Part shown: positions 24,516-33,335 of the stretch, in pieces | How the letters are laid out: the number at the start of each line of letters is the position of its first letter | How positions within the stretch are numbered: the first letter of the stretch is position 1 | Assembly (NCBI RefSeq): GCF_015690345.1 | Contig: NZ_JADPUN010000074.1 | Location: 1-60,464, forward strand | DNA length: 60,464 nt | Direction of reading: 5' to 3' | Source: Plantactinospora alkalitolerans | GTDB lineage: Bacteria; Actinomycetota; Actinomycetes; Mycobacteriales; Micromonosporaceae | Translations under genes and position numbers: made by a program | Notes under the pieces: model-generated | What the model saw: only the letters and a program-made list of their open reading frames with translations | Told to the model about the DNA's origin: nothing | The model's database searches: none

Positions 24516-25514
24516 ATGAAGGCGATCTTCCAGGACCGGTACGGCCCATCTGACCTCTTGGAACTGCGGGACGTCGATCAGCCGGTGGCGGCCGACAACG
24601 AGGTGCTGGTCCGGGTACACGCCGCCGCCGTCAACGCGCGTGACTGGCACATCATGCGCGGCGACCCGTACCTGGCACGGCTGGCGTTCCGCCCGGTGTT
24701 CGGCTTCGGCGGGCCGAAGAGAAAGATCCGGGGCAGCGACTTCGCCGGCCGGGTGGAAGCGGTCGGCAGTCGGGTGACCCGGTTCCGGCCCGGCGACGAG
24801 GTGTACGGCGACGTCGGTGACGCCGACGGCGCGTTCGCCGAGTACGTCTGCGCCGCGGACAGCCTGGTGGAGCACAAGCCGGCCAACCTGACCTTCGCGC
24901 AGGCGGCCGCGATCCCGCTGGCCGGAAGCACCGCGCTGATGGGCCTGCGCAAGGCGGGGGTACAGGCCGGACAGCGGGTCCTGATCAATGGCGCGTCGGG
25001 TGGCGTGGGAACGTTCGCCGTCCAGATCGCCAGGTCGTTCGGCGCGAAAGTGACAGGCGTGTGCAGCACCAGGAACGTGGATCTGGTCCGGTCGATCGGC
25101 GCGGAGCACGTCATCGACTACACCCGGGAGGACTTCACCCGCGGCAGCCAGCGGTACGACGTCGTGTTCGATCTGGTGGCGAACCGTTCGTTGGGCGAGT
25201 ACCGGCGGGTGCTGACCCCCACCGGCACGCTCATCCTCTCCGGTGGCGGCGTCTCCGGCAGCCGTCCCCGACTGTTCGGGCCGATGGGGCTCACTCTCAG
25301 TGGGATGGCGCGGTCACGCTTCCTCCGCCACCGGGTACTCACCCTCACCGACGGGCCTCGGGGCAGCGAACTCCTGGCGGCACTCCGGGAACTCGTCGAG
25401 TCCGAGGCGGTCGTCCCGGTCATCGACCAGACGTACCCGCTGGTCGAGGCACCGGCGGCGATCCGGTACCTCGAGGTGGAGCACGCCCGCGCGAAGGTCG
25501 TCATCACGGTGTGA
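24516..25514 (+). CDS. zinc-less quinone oxidoreductase-type MDR family dehydrogenase
   Basis: 332 residues from ATG 24516, six bases after GGAGA; it gives the typical MDR start MKAIFQDRYG. An in-frame ATG at 24501 is less likely. The N-terminal GroES-like domain has VHAAAVNARDWHIMRGDP and GSDFAGRVEAVG without the structural-zinc cysteines. The nucleotide-binding motif is NGASGGVGTFAVQIAR, followed by HVIDYTREDF. Expected to reduce quinones or enones with NADPH in the cytoplasm. The direct repeat at 24401 may be a regulator site. Confidence 0.9.
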   Translation: MKAIFQDRYGPSDLLELRDVDQPVAADNEVLVRVHAAAVNARDWHIMRGDPYLARLAFRPVFGFGGPKRKIRGSDFAGRVEAVGSRVTRFRPGDEVYGDVGDADGAFAEYVCAADSLVEHKPANLTFAQAAAIPLAGSTALMGLRKAGVQAGQRVLINGASGGVGTFAVQIARSFGAKVTGVCSTRNVDLVRSIGAEHVIDYTREDFTRGSQRYDVVFDLVANRSLGEYRRVLTPTGTLILSGGGVSGSRPRLFGPMGLTLSGMARSRFLRHRVLTLTDGPRGSELLAALRELVESEAVVPVIDQTYPLVEAPAAIRYLEVEHARAKVVITV

Positions 25515-25587
25515 CGCCAGCGTCCGCCGGTCGACCACCGGGCCGGGGCCCCGCAGTCGACCGGACCCGATGTGTCACGCTTTCGCA

Positions 25588-26055
25588 ATGGCAGACCTGG
25601 TCCTCCGGACGGCGCTCCGGGCCGACGTACCGGCGATCGTGGCGATGTTGCACGACGACGAGGTCAGCGCCGCGCGGTATCCGGGACATCCGGTGAGCGA
25701 GGAGATCGACGCCGCCTACTGGGCCGGATTCGACGCTGTCGACGCCGATCCGCGCAACGAACTGGTGGTCGCCGAGCGCGGCGGTGAACTGGTCGGCACG
25801 ATGCAGCTCACCTTCATCCCGTCGATGAGCCGACGCGGCGCCGAACGGCTCCAGATCGAGGCGGTACGGGTCCGGTCCGACCTGCGTGGCGCCGGGATCG
25901 GCCGGGCGATGATGACCTGGGCCGTGGACCAGGCCCGGGAGCGCGGCTGCGGACTGGTCCAGCTGACCACCGACAAACAGCGTACGGACGCGCACCGCTT
26001 CTACGTCTCGCTCGGCTTCCAGCCCAGCCACGAGGGCATGAAACTGTCGCTCTGA
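25588..26055 (+). CDS. GNAT family N-acetyltransferase
   Basis: 155 residues, a complete single GNAT domain: VLRTALRADVPAIVAML at the start, IEAVRVRSDLRGAGIGRAMM (acetyl-CoA loop with RGAGIG), and HRFYVSLGFQPSHEGMKL at the end, typical of small-molecule or antibiotic-type acetyltransferases. CACGCT lies six bases before ATG 25588, consistent with a leaderless transcript; an in-frame ATG at 25570 is the alternative. Confidence 0.88.
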   Translation: MADLVLRTALRADVPAIVAMLHDDEVSAARYPGHPVSEEIDAAYWAGFDAVDADPRNELVVAERGGELVGTMQLTFIPSMSRRGAERLQIEAVRVRSDLRGAGIGRAMMTWAVDQARERGCGLVQLTTDKQRTDAHRFYVSLGFQPSHEGMKLSL

Positions 26056-26072
26056 CGCCTGGATGATGTGCC

Positions 26073-26126
26073 GTTGAGCGATATGACTCGGCGGCATAAT
26101 TATGACTTGGTGGCATATCACTCAAC
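26073..26126. repeat. AT-rich nested repeat between convergent genes
   Basis: Outer 13-bp inverted arms (26073-26085 GTTGAGCGATATG and 26114-26126 CATATCACTCAAC, one mismatch) enclose two direct copies of TATGACTyGGyGGCATA at 26082 and 26101 (period 19). Much more AT-rich than its surroundings. Confidence 0.85.
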
Positions 26127-26179
26127 CGGTATGTGCCCTGCCGACGGAGTCGACCCAGCGCGTCGACGCCCTCGGCCGG

Positions 26180-27208
26180 TCAGGCCTTGCGGTCCCGGTC
26201 CTTGGACGGCTGGACCCGTTTCGGTTCGCCGGGCATTTTCGGATGGTCGGGCGGGTAGGGCAGGTCGCCGGAGCCGTCGTGGTCGTCGCGGTCGGCCCAT
26301 TCGAGCAGCGGCGTGATGTCCCAGGGTGTGTCGTCGATGCCGGCGTGCGGATCGCCGATCTTCGCCACCCGCTCCGGCACGGTACGCAGGTCGAAGTCGT
26401 CCGGCTCCACGTCCGGAAGTTCGTCCCAGGTGACCGGTGTCGAGACGGTGGCCCGGGCGTTGGCTCGCAGCGAGTAGGCGCAGGCGATGGTCCGGTCCCG
26501 GGCCATCTGGTTGTAGTCGACGAAGACCTTCTCGCCGCGCTGTTCCTTCCACCACGAGGTGGTGACCAGCTCCGGGCGGCGGCGTTCGATCTCCCGGGCG
26601 AAGGCGATCACGGCTCGACGCACCTCGGTGAAGGTCCAGCGGGGCTCGATCCGCAGGTAGATGTGCACTCCCCGGCCGCCGGAGGTCTTCGGGTAGCCGA
26701 CCGCGCCCAACTCGTCGAGCAGCGCCCGCACCTCGCCGGCCGCCTCGACCGCGTCGCCGAAGTCGGTGCCCGGCTGCGGGTCGAGGTCGATCCGCAGCTC
26801 GTCCGGGCGGTCCACGTCGGTGCCCCGGACCGGCCAGGGGTGGAACACCACCGTCCCCATCTGGGCGGCCCAGGCGACGTGGGCCAGATCGGCAGGGCAG
26901 AGTTCGTCGGCGCTCCGGCCGCTCGGAAACTGGATCTTCGCGGTCTGGATCCACGGCGGTACGCCCCGGGCCGGCACCCGCTTCTGGTAGAACATCTCCC
27001 CCTCGATGCCCTCGGGGAAGCGCTGCAACGCCGTCGGCCGGTTGCCGAGGGCCCGCATGATCCCATCGCCGACCGAGAGGTAGTAGTCGAACATGTCCTT
27101 TTTGGTGAACCCTCGACGCGGAAAGTAGACCCGGTCCGGACTGCTCAGCCGTACCGTGTGCCCGGCCACCTCGACCTCGACGGGCTTCGCCTTCGCGCTG
27201 CCACCCAT
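26180..27208 (-). CDS. ligD: LigD-type polymerase/primase domain protein
   Basis: 342 residues. Archaeo-eukaryotic primase-type polymerase as in LigD, which fills gaps and adds ribonucleotides during non-homologous end joining or base excision repair. Landmarks: SSPDRVYFPRRGFTKKDM, the metal-binding RIDLDPQPG (D-x-D), KTSGGRGVHIYLRI and WDELPDVEPDDFDL. Only the polymerase domain is present: no ligase or phosphoesterase domain, so it is the standalone form. No Ku gene lies in the window. TAGGGT precedes the ATG by six bases (leaderless). It may work with the LigC-like ligase at 21622. Confidence 0.92.
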   Translation of the reverse strand: MGGSAKAKPVEVEVAGHTVRLSSPDRVYFPRRGFTKKDMFDYYLSVGDGIMRALGNRPTALQRFPEGIEGEMFYQKRVPARGVPPWIQTAKIQFPSGRSADELCPADLAHVAWAAQMGTVVFHPWPVRGTDVDRPDELRIDLDPQPGTDFGDAVEAAGEVRALLDELGAVGYPKTSGGRGVHIYLRIEPRWTFTEVRRAVIAFAREIERRRPELVTTSWWKEQRGEKVFVDYNQMARDRTIACAYSLRANARATVSTPVTWDELPDVEPDDFDLRTVPERVAKIGDPHAGIDDTPWDITPLLEWADRDDHDGSGDLPYPPDHPKMPGEPKRVQPSKDRDRKA

Positions 27209-27214
27209 CCCGCG

Positions 27215-27220
27215 ACCCTA
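27215..27220 (-). promoter_or_regulatory. -10 hexamer of the leaderless ligD transcript
   Basis: TAGGGT on the minus strand, six bases before the ATG at 27208. Confidence 0.55.
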
Positions 27221-27253
27221 TGCCACCGGTCCGACATCGGCGGCCGATGGGGA

Positions 27254-27769
27254 TCAGTCGGGCGGGTTGCCGTACAGATGCGCCTCCCAGAGCTGGCCGA
27301 TCAACACCAGCTTCTGTTCGAACCGGGGATCCCGGTCCAGCGGTCCGCCGTCGTACGGCGCCCGGAGCCGCAGCGTGCTGCCGTCGACGAGATAGACCGC
27401 GACGAGGGTACGGGCGCCACGGCGCTCCGCCCGGACGGCGATCGCGCTGTGCCAGGACACGAAGGCGCGCGGGCCGAACGAACGGCTGCGGATCCCCGTC
27501 TCGTCGAGCCGGGTCAGGACCCGGAACCGGGTGGCGGTCCCGCACAGCGCACCGAGCGGCAGCGGCACGAGTACGGCGATCCAGACCAGTTCCGACAGCT
27601 CACGCTCGCCGGGTACGGAGGTGACGATCACGAGCACGGCGGCACTGCCCAGTCCGCCCCAGCGGAGCCCTCGGACCAGCGCCTGCCGCCAGGTCAGCCG
27701 GAATTCGGCCAGCACCGGATCCTGGTGCCGCCTCCGACTGTTCCCGCCCGGCCTGGTGGCCGCCCGCAT
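27254..27769 (-). CDS. membrane protein with bacterial PH-like domain
   Basis: 171 residues. Two hydrophobic helices (GLGSAAVLVIVTSVP, then VWIAVLVPLPLGALCG) separated by a short loop are followed by a beta-rich domain: FRVLTRLDETGIRSRSFGPR, FVSWHSAIAVRAERRG, VYLVDGSTLRLRAPYDGG. The order 'two helices then PH-like domain with a W-x-x-I turn' is typical of actinobacterial PH-domain membrane proteins of unknown function. It follows ligD on the minus strand, but the gap is 45 bases and co-transcription is uncertain. Confidence 0.75.
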   Translation of the reverse strand: MRAATRPGGNSRRRHQDPVLAEFRLTWRQALVRGLRWGGLGSAAVLVIVTSVPGERELSELVWIAVLVPLPLGALCGTATRFRVLTRLDETGIRSRSFGPRAFVSWHSAIAVRAERRGARTLVAVYLVDGSTLRLRAPYDGGPLDRDPRFEQKLVLIGQLWEAHLYGNPPD

Positions 27770-27837
27770 GTCCTGTCAACGACCGGATGTCCCGACCGGT
27801 GATTACCCGGTGCCCGTCGGGTCGAAGATCTCCGCCG

Positions 27838-27843
27838 TACCGT
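27838..27843 (+). promoter_or_regulatory. -10 hexamer of the leaderless msrB transcript
   Basis: TACCGT, then six bases, then ATG 27850; no Shine-Dalgarno sequence at the right distance. Confidence 0.45.
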
Positions 27844-27849
27844 AGGGGT

Positions 27850-28284
27850 ATGGCTGTCGACGACAACAGTGCCCGGACCGACGGGCAGAGCGGGCTTCCG
27901 ACCAGCGAGGAAGAGTGGCGGGTACGGCTGAGCCCGGAGGAGTTCCGGGTGCTGCGCAAGGCCGGCACGGAACGCCCCTGGACCGGGGAGTACGTGGAGA
28001 CCACGACTCCCGGCACCTACCACTGCCGGGCCTGCGGCGTGGAACTCTTCGCCAGTGACACGAAGTTCGACTCGCACTGCGGCTGGCCGAGCTTCGACAA
28101 GGCGCTGCCCGGCGCGATCCGTTACGTGGAGGACCACTCGCTCGGGATGGTCCGGGTCGAGGTCCGGTGTGCCAACTGTGACTCCCACCTCGGGCACCGC
28201 TTCGACGGTGAGGGGTACACCTCGACGAACGCCCGGTACTGCATCAACTCGGTCTCCATGCGCCTCGACCCGCTGGGCACGTAG
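27850..28284 (+). CDS. msrB: peptide-methionine (R)-S-oxide reductase
   Basis: 144 residues. Repairs oxidised methionine residues in proteins. Zinc-binding pairs CRAC and CANC, the FDSHCGWPSF motif, and the catalytic cysteine in ARYCINSVSM are all present. Length matches free-standing MsrB. A TAGGAT hexamer overlapping the stop (28283-28288) probably starts transcription of the next gene. Confidence 0.95.
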   Translation: MAVDDNSARTDGQSGLPTSEEEWRVRLSPEEFRVLRKAGTERPWTGEYVETTTPGTYHCRACGVELFASDTKFDSHCGWPSFDKALPGAIRYVEDHSLGMVRVEVRCANCDSHLGHRFDGEGYTSTNARYCINSVSMRLDPLGT

Positions 28285-28319
28285 GATCTGGGGCAGATGT
28301 CCTAAACGGGGGGTTTGTC

Positions 28320-28580
28320 ATGGCGACCTGCGAGGTCTGCGGAAACGACTACTGGCTGGCGTTCGAGGTCCGGACCATGAGCGGCGACGTGCACACGTTC
28401 GACTCGTTCGAGTGTGCGGCCCACAAGCTCGCCCCGGTCTGTGAACACTGCGGGGTCCGGATCATCGGACACGGCGTCGAGGTGTCCGGCCGGTTCTTCT
28501 GCTGTGCGCACTGCGCGCGGGCGGTCGAAGGCGAGCGCGGGGCGGAGATCCGGGACGCCGTGGGAGCCCGACCGGCCTGA
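28320..28580 (+). CDS. small zinc-ribbon-like protein
   Basis: 86 residues, start ATG 28320 after a GGGGGG ribosome-binding stretch. Three cysteine pairs, CEVCGN, CEHCGV and CCAHCA, with additional Cys and His (FDSFECAAHKL), suggest two bound zinc ions, like a duplicated treble-clef or zinc ribbon. Conserved in actinobacteria as far as I recall; function unknown. TAGGAT at 28283-28288, overlapping the msrB stop, is a good -10. Confidence 0.8.
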   Translation: MATCEVCGNDYWLAFEVRTMSGDVHTFDSFECAAHKLAPVCEHCGVRIIGHGVEVSGRFFCCAHCARAVEGERGAEIRDAVGARPA

Positions 28581-28634
28581 CCGTCCGCGGCCGCCCGACA
28601 GGGCGGTCAGCGGCGGCCCGCGGCGCGGGCGCAC

Positions 28635-28640
28635 TAACAT
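28635..28640 (+). promoter_or_regulatory. -10 hexamer of a leaderless transcript
   Basis: TAACAT, six bases, then ATG 28647. Confidence 0.5.
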
Positions 28641-28646
28641 CGCGGG

Positions 28647-29132
28647 ATGCATCAGCCGCAGACGCACCCGCCGCAGGCGCATTCCACGCAACAGGCCGAG
28701 TTCCGGGTCGCGTCCTTCGCCGACCTCAACGCCCGGACCCTGCACGACCTGCTGAAGCTCCGGGTCGACGTCTTCGTCGTGGAGCAGGAGTGCGCCTACC
28801 CCGAACTCGACGGGCGCGACGTCGAGCCGGGCGCCCGGCACCTGTGGCTGTCCCGGAACGGGCTGCCGATCGCGTACCTCCGGCTGCTCTCCGACCCCGA
28901 CGGCGTGGAGCGGATCGGCCGGGTCGCCGTGGCCCGGTCCGACCGGGGCGGCGGGCACGCCGGGCGACTGATGGCCGAGGCGCTGACCGTGGTCGGACAC
29001 CGGACGTGCGTACTGGAGGCCCAGTCGTACCTGGTCGACTTCTACGCCCGCTACGGCTTCACCCCCAGCGGTCCGGAGTACGTCGAGGACGGCATCCCGC
29101 ACGTCCCGATGCGGCGCGACCCGGGACACTGA
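28647..29132 (+). CDS. ElaA-like GNAT acetyltransferase
   Basis: 161 residues. ElaA-type GNAT: LHDLLKLRVDVFVVEQECAY, then YPELDGRDVEPGARHLW, then RIGRVAVARSDRGGGHAGRL with the acetyl-CoA loop, ending FYARYGFTPSGPEYVEDGIP. Length and motifs fit E. coli ElaA; the substrate is unknown. The first ~18 residues (His/Gln/Pro) look like a disordered extension. The final codons and stop are duplicated in tandem just downstream. Confidence 0.9.
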   Translation: MHQPQTHPPQAHSTQQAEFRVASFADLNARTLHDLLKLRVDVFVVEQECAYPELDGRDVEPGARHLWLSRNGLPIAYLRLLSDPDGVERIGRVAVARSDRGGGHAGRLMAEALTVVGHRTCVLEAQSYLVDFYARYGFTPSGPEYVEDGIPHVPMRRDPGH

Positions 29133-29153
29133 TCGCGACCCGGGACACTGACC
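29116..29153 (+). repeat. 19-bp tandem duplication spanning the stop codon of the ElaA-like gene
   Basis: GCGACCCGGGACACTGAyC at 29116-29134 and 29135-29153. The TGA stops at 29130 and 29149 lie in different frames. Confidence 0.92.
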
Positions 29154-29174
29154 GCGTTCCGGCGACGGTGGTGA

Positions 29175-29897
29175 CTACGGAAGCGCGTTGACCAGCTCGC
29201 CGATGTCGCGACGGCGGCCAGTGTAGAACGGCAGCTCCTCGCGGACGTGCCGGCGGGCCCGGGAGGCCCGCAGGTCCCGCATCAGGTCGACGATCCGGTG
29301 CAACTCGTCGGCCTCGAAGGCGAGCATCCACTCGTAGTCGCCGAGCGCGAACGAGGCCACCGTGTTCGCCCGGACGTCCGGATAGCCGCGCGCCATCCTG
29401 CCGTGCTCGGCCAGCATCTCCCGGCGTTCGGCATCCGGCAGCAGGTACCACTCGTACGAGCGGACGAACGGGTAGACGCAGATGTAGGCGCGAGCGGGCT
29501 CGCCGGCCAGGAACGCCGGAACGTGGCTCTTGTTGAACTCCGCCGGCCGGTGCAGTGCCATCTGCGACCAGACCGGGACGAGGTTCCGGCCGAGGACGGT
29601 ACGCCGCAGTCGCCCGTACGCGTCCTGGAGCGCGTCACTCGACGCCGAGTGCCACCAGATCATCAGGTCGGCGTCGGCGCGCAGCCCGGAGACGTCGTAG
29701 CTGCCCCGCACCTCCACGTCCTTGCCGGCGAGCTCGGAGAACAGCGACTCCACCTCGGCGGCGACGCCGTCGCGCGCCTCCGGCAGCGGGCCGGCGGCCC
29801 GGAACACCGACCACATCGTGTACCGGATGCTCTCGTTCAGCTTCCGCAGCCGCGCCGCGTTGCTCTGCTCCGAACCGTCGCTCTGCTCCGCGCTCAT
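29175..29897 (-). CDS. hemQ: coproheme decarboxylase (HemQ/ChdC, chlorite dismutase fold)
   Basis: 240 residues. Last step of the coproporphyrin-dependent heme pathway: decarboxylates coproheme III to heme b using peroxide. Family motifs: [11 protein letters not shown] near the N-terminus, [38 protein letters not shown] (contains the reactive tyrosine) and [19 protein letters not shown] (contains the heme-ligand histidine). Its start overlaps the stop of the upstream oxidase by 4 bases, so the two are translationally coupled. Confidence 0.93.
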   Translation of the reverse strand: MSAEQSDGSEQSNAARLRKLNESIRYTMWSVFRAAGPLPEARDGVAAEVESLFSELAGKDVEVRGSYDVSGLRADADLMIWWHSASSDALQDAYGRLRRTVLGRNLVPVWSQMALHRPAEFNKSHVPAFLAGEPARAYICVYPFVRSYEWYLLPDAERREMLAEHGRMARGYPDVRANTVASFALGDYEWMLAFEADELHRIVDLMRDLRASRARRHVREELPFYTGRRRDIGELVNALP

Positions 29898-31372
29898 GCC
29901 CTCGACACTCCCAACACCTTGATGATCTCCTCCGCCGCGGTCTCCCCGGACCGTACACAGATCGGGATGCCCACCCCGTCGTAGCCGGCACCGGCCAGCG
30001 CAAGGTGGGGATGCGCGGTCCGCAGGGCCGTCCGGGCCGCGGCCACCCGGTCCAGGTGACCGGGGGCGTACTGCGGCAGGGCCCCGCCCCAGCGTTGCAC
30101 GTGGCTGGCGACCGGTTCGGGCAGCCCGGGCCCGAGCAGCGCGGCCAACTCCCGGTGTACGGCCGAGACCAGCTCGTCGTCGGCGCGTTGCAGGAGGTGC
30201 TCCTCGCCGTACCGGCCGACCGAGGCGCGCAGCAGCACGGTGCCGTCCGGCCGTCGCAGGTGCGCCCACTTGCTGGTGAAGAAGGTGGCCGCCTTGATCA
30301 GAGTGCCCTCGGTCGCCGGCACCAGGAAGCCGGACAGCTCCGCCGGCACCAGCGCGTCGGATCCGGTCGGCCCGCCGGCGTGGGAGGTCGCGGTGGAGAG
30401 CGCGCCCTCGGGCAGCGCCAGGCTGACCAGCGCCATGCTGGCGTAGTCCAGCCGGCCGACCAACGCGCCGACCGCGACGTCGACGCCGGCCAGCAGCCGG
30501 GCGGCCGGGCGGGCCGGCAGGGCCAGCACCACCGCGTCGACCTCGACCAGCTCCGGTTCGCGGGTCGGGCCGATGACCAGCCGCCAGCCGGTCGGGATGG
30601 GCACGAGTTCACGTACCGCCGCGTTCAACCTGATCTGGGCGCGGCTGGTCGCGGCGGCGGCGGCCACCAGCCGGCTCACCCCGCCGCGTACGGTCGCGAA
30701 GACCGGTGCGCCGGCCGGGCGTGGTGCGGCGGCCAGGGCCGCCCGTACGGCCCCGGTGAGGGTCGACTCGGTCCGTGCCGCGTGGGCCAGTCCGGGCATC
30801 GTCGCGGCCAGGGACAGTTCGTCGGCCCGGCCGGCGTAGACCCCGCCGAGCATCGGGTCGACCAGCCGGTCGACCACCTCGTCGCCGAGCCGGCGCCGGA
30901 CCAGCTCGCCGACCGTCGGATCCTCGGCCGGCGCGAGCAACGGGCCGCCGCCGTCGCGGTCCCGCTCCGCCGCCGGCCGGGCCACCGCCGCCACCGAGTC
31001 CAGGTCTCCGGGTACCCCGACCAAGGTGCCGGCGGGCATCGGTCGCAGCTCGTCACCGATCGCCAGTGCCGCCCGCCCGGTCGCGGGATTCACCAGCTCG
31101 TCGGCCAGCCCGACCCGGCGGGCCAGCGCGACCGCGGCGGAGTCCCCGCCGTCCGGGTCACGGACCAGGAACGCCTCGGCGCCGAACTCGACAGTCGAAC
31201 CGGCCAGCGAACCGGTGCGGAGCTTGCCGCCGAGGTCGCCGGACTGCTCGTACACGGTGATCGTGGTGTCCGGGGGAAGCCGGTCGCGCAGCCGTACGGC
31301 GGCGGCCAGCCCGGCGATTCCGCCACCGACCACGGCGATCCGCAGGCCACCGCCGGATGTCGTGCCGTTCAC
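29894..31372 (-). CDS. hemG: coproporphyrinogen III oxidase (HemY/CgoX, FAD-dependent)
   Basis: 492 residues from GTG. The N-terminal FAD-binding motif is [33 protein letters not shown] and [11 protein letters not shown] follow, and the C-terminal FAD motif [20 protein letters not shown] closes the protein. In Gram-positive organisms this enzyme oxidises coproporphyrinogen rather than protoporphyrinogen, and the linked hemQ supports that route here. It lies between hemE and hemQ in one minus-strand operon. The annotation name varies (HemG, HemY, CgoX); the substrate is inferred from lineage and context. Confidence 0.92.
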   Translation of the reverse strand: MNGTTSGGGLRIAVVGGGIAGLAAAVRLRDRLPPDTTITVYEQSGDLGGKLRTGSLAGSTVEFGAEAFLVRDPDGGDSAAVALARRVGLADELVNPATGRAALAIGDELRPMPAGTLVGVPGDLDSVAAVARPAAERDRDGGGPLLAPAEDPTVGELVRRRLGDEVVDRLVDPMLGGVYAGRADELSLAATMPGLAHAARTESTLTGAVRAALAAAPRPAGAPVFATVRGGVSRLVAAAAATSRAQIRLNAAVRELVPIPTGWRLVIGPTREPELVEVDAVVLALPARPAARLLAGVDVAVGALVGRLDYASMALVSLALPEGALSTATSHAGGPTGSDALVPAELSGFLVPATEGTLIKAATFFTSKWAHLRRPDGTVLLRASVGRYGEEHLLQRADDELVSAVHRELAALLGPGLPEPVASHVQRWGGALPQYAPGHLDRVAAARTALRTAHPHLALAGAGYDGVGIPICVRSGETAAEEIIKVLGVSRA

Positions 31373-31406
31373 GCCGTCACCTCGCTCACGCGGCCCGCCT
31401 TCCCGG

Positions 31407-32489
31407 TCAGCTCGCGGACGCCTCGTGGACCAGGGCGACGACCCGGGTCAACACCTCCGGGTCGGTCTCCGGCAGCACTCCGTGCCCGAGGTTGAAGATG
31501 TGTCCGGGCGTGTTGGCGCCCTCGGCGAGCACCCGCCGCACCTCGGCCTCGATCACCGGCCAGGGCGCGAACAGGAGCGCCGGGTCGAGATTGCCCTGTA
31601 TCGCCTTGTCCGGCCCGATCCGCACGGTCGCCGCGTCCAGCGAGGTACGCCAGTCCACTCCGACGACGTCCGCCCCGGCCTCGGACATCGCGCCGAGCAG
31701 TTCGGCGGTGCCGACCCCGAAGTGGATGCGTGGCACGCCGGCGCCGGCCAGCCCGCCCAGCACCGCCGCCGAGTGCGGCAGCACGAACCGACGGTAGTCG
31801 GCCTCGGAGAGCGCTCCGGCCCACGAGTCGAAGAGCTGGACCGCCGAGACACCGGCGGCGATCTGCACCCGGAGGAAGGTCAGGGTGATCTCGGCCAGCC
31901 GGCCGAGCAGCGCGTGCCAGATGTCGGGAGCGCCGTGCATCAGCGCCTTGGTTCGCAGGTGGTTGCGCGACGGCCCGCCCTCGACGAGGTAGCTGGCCAG
32001 GGTGAACGGCGCACCGGCGAACCCGATCAGCGGGGTGTTCCCGAGTTCGCCGACGAGCAGCCGGACCGCCTCGTCCACATAGGACACATCGGCGGGGTCG
32101 ATCGGGCGGATCCGCTCGACGTCGGCGAGGGTGCGGACCGGCTCGGCCACCACCGGGCCGGTGCCGGGCACGATGTCCAGGTCCACCCCGGCGGCGGCCA
32201 CCGGTACGACGATGTCGCTGAACAGGATCGCCGCGTCGACGTGGTGCCGGCGTACCGGCTGGAGGGTGATCTCGCGGACCAGTTCGGGCCGGCGACAGGA
32301 GTCCAGCATGCCGATGCCGGCCCGGACCTCCCGGTACTCCGGCAGCGAGCGGCCCGCCTGCCGCATGAACCAGACCGGGGTGTGCGGTACCGGCTCGCGC
32401 CGGCAGGCCCGGACGAACGCTGAATCCGCCGGCCCGCCGGTGGTCGGTCTGTCGTCTCGGGCGGCGTTGCCCGCAGTCGTGGTGCTCAT
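31407..32489 (-). CDS. hemE: uroporphyrinogen decarboxylase
   Basis: 360 residues. Converts uroporphyrinogen III to coproporphyrinogen III. Signature segments are [16 protein letters not shown] (about residues 38-53), [48 protein letters not shown] and the C-terminal [15 protein letters not shown]. First gene of the heme operon, followed after 34 bases by the coproporphyrinogen oxidase. The start at 32489 lacks a Shine-Dalgarno sequence; CACGAT seven bases upstream could give a leaderless transcript. The gene runs divergently from the DUF3000 gene. Confidence 0.94.
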   Translation of the reverse strand: MSTTTAGNAARDDRPTTGGPADSAFVRACRREPVPHTPVWFMRQAGRSLPEYREVRAGIGMLDSCRRPELVREITLQPVRRHHVDAAILFSDIVVPVAAAGVDLDIVPGTGPVVAEPVRTLADVERIRPIDPADVSYVDEAVRLLVGELGNTPLIGFAGAPFTLASYLVEGGPSRNHLRTKALMHGAPDIWHALLGRLAEITLTFLRVQIAAGVSAVQLFDSWAGALSEADYRRFVLPHSAAVLGGLAGAGVPRIHFGVGTAELLGAMSEAGADVVGVDWRTSLDAATVRIGPDKAIQGNLDPALLFAPWPVIEAEVRRVLAEGANTPGHIFNLGHGVLPETDPEVLTRVVALVHEASAS

Positions 32490-32656
32490 CGGCGCAATCG
32501 TGCCACGCGGCCCGTTGCCGGCGACGCGCACCGCCGGGTTTTGTGGCGTACCCGGCCAACCCGGAGCTGACCACGGGCCGCCAGCCCCGGGCCCGTCGGC
32601 GCCCCCGGGCCCCACCTGCCCGGCGCGGCGGTCCACCACCTCGCACACGATCGGCT

Positions 32657-32662
32657 TAGGCT
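32657..32662 (+). promoter_or_regulatory. -10 hexamer of the leaderless DUF3000 transcript
   Basis: TAGGCT, six bases, ATG 32669. Confidence 0.6.
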
Positions 32663-32668
32663 GCGGAT

Positions 32669-33241
32669 ATGGCGTCCCCGATCGTGCAACCCGAGACCTT
32701 CGCCCGCGCGGTGGCCGGGTTGCGCTCGGCGGAGCCGCGCGCGGAGATCCTGCTGGAAGAGGTCGGCGCCCCGCAGCGGCTGGCCCCGTACGCCTTCGCG
32801 CTGAGCGCTCTGGTGCGGCGCGGCGGCGAGGAGGTGGCGACCGGACGCCTGATCCTGCTGCACGATCCCGCCGGGCACGAGGCGTGGCAGGGCACCCTGC
32901 GCCTGGTCACCTACGTCACCGCCGAACTCGAGATCGACCTCGCCGCCGACCCGCTGCTGCCCGGCGTCGGCTGGACCTGGCTGACCGATGCGCTCCAGAC
33001 CCGGGAGGCCGCGTACCGGGCGCTCGGCGGCACGGTGACACAGACCATGTCGACCCGGTTCGGTGACCTGTCCGGCCCGCCGGCCGCCGGTGACATCGAG
33101 ATCCGCGCCTCCTGGACCCCGACGGACGACGACCTGCGGGCCCATCTGCTGGCCTGGTGCACCCTGCTCGCCTCCACCGCCGGCCTGCCGCCGCCCGGAG
33201 TCACCGCGCTGCCCCAGTCCCGCCCCGCCGGGGCCGCCTGA
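32669..33241 (+). CDS. DUF3000 family protein
   Basis: 190 residues. Recognised as DUF3000, a family confined to actinobacteria and normally encoded next to ribonuclease D, as here. Typical stretches: [13 protein letters not shown] at the start, [38 protein letters not shown], and [20 protein letters not shown]. No catalytic motif, signal peptide or membrane helix is apparent, and its function is unknown. It is divergent from hemE. Confidence 0.85.
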   Translation: MASPIVQPETFARAVAGLRSAEPRAEILLEEVGAPQRLAPYAFALSALVRRGGEEVATGRLILLHDPAGHEAWQGTLRLVTYVTAELEIDLAADPLLPGVGWTWLTDALQTREAAYRALGGTVTQTMSTRFGDLSGPPAAGDIEIRASWTPTDDDLRAHLLAWCTLLASTAGLPPPGVTALPQSRPAGAA

Positions 33242-33323
33242 TCCCAATCGTTCCAATCGCCCCAGCCGTCGCACCGGACCCGACTCGCCGGACCGGCTGC
33301 GTCGGAGGGATCGGGGCTAAGAC

Positions 33324-33329
33324 TAGGGT
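33324..33329 (+). promoter_or_regulatory. -10 hexamer of the leaderless ribonuclease D transcript
   Basis: TAGGGT, six bases, GTG 33336. Confidence 0.6.
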
Positions 33330-33335
33330 TGTCAG

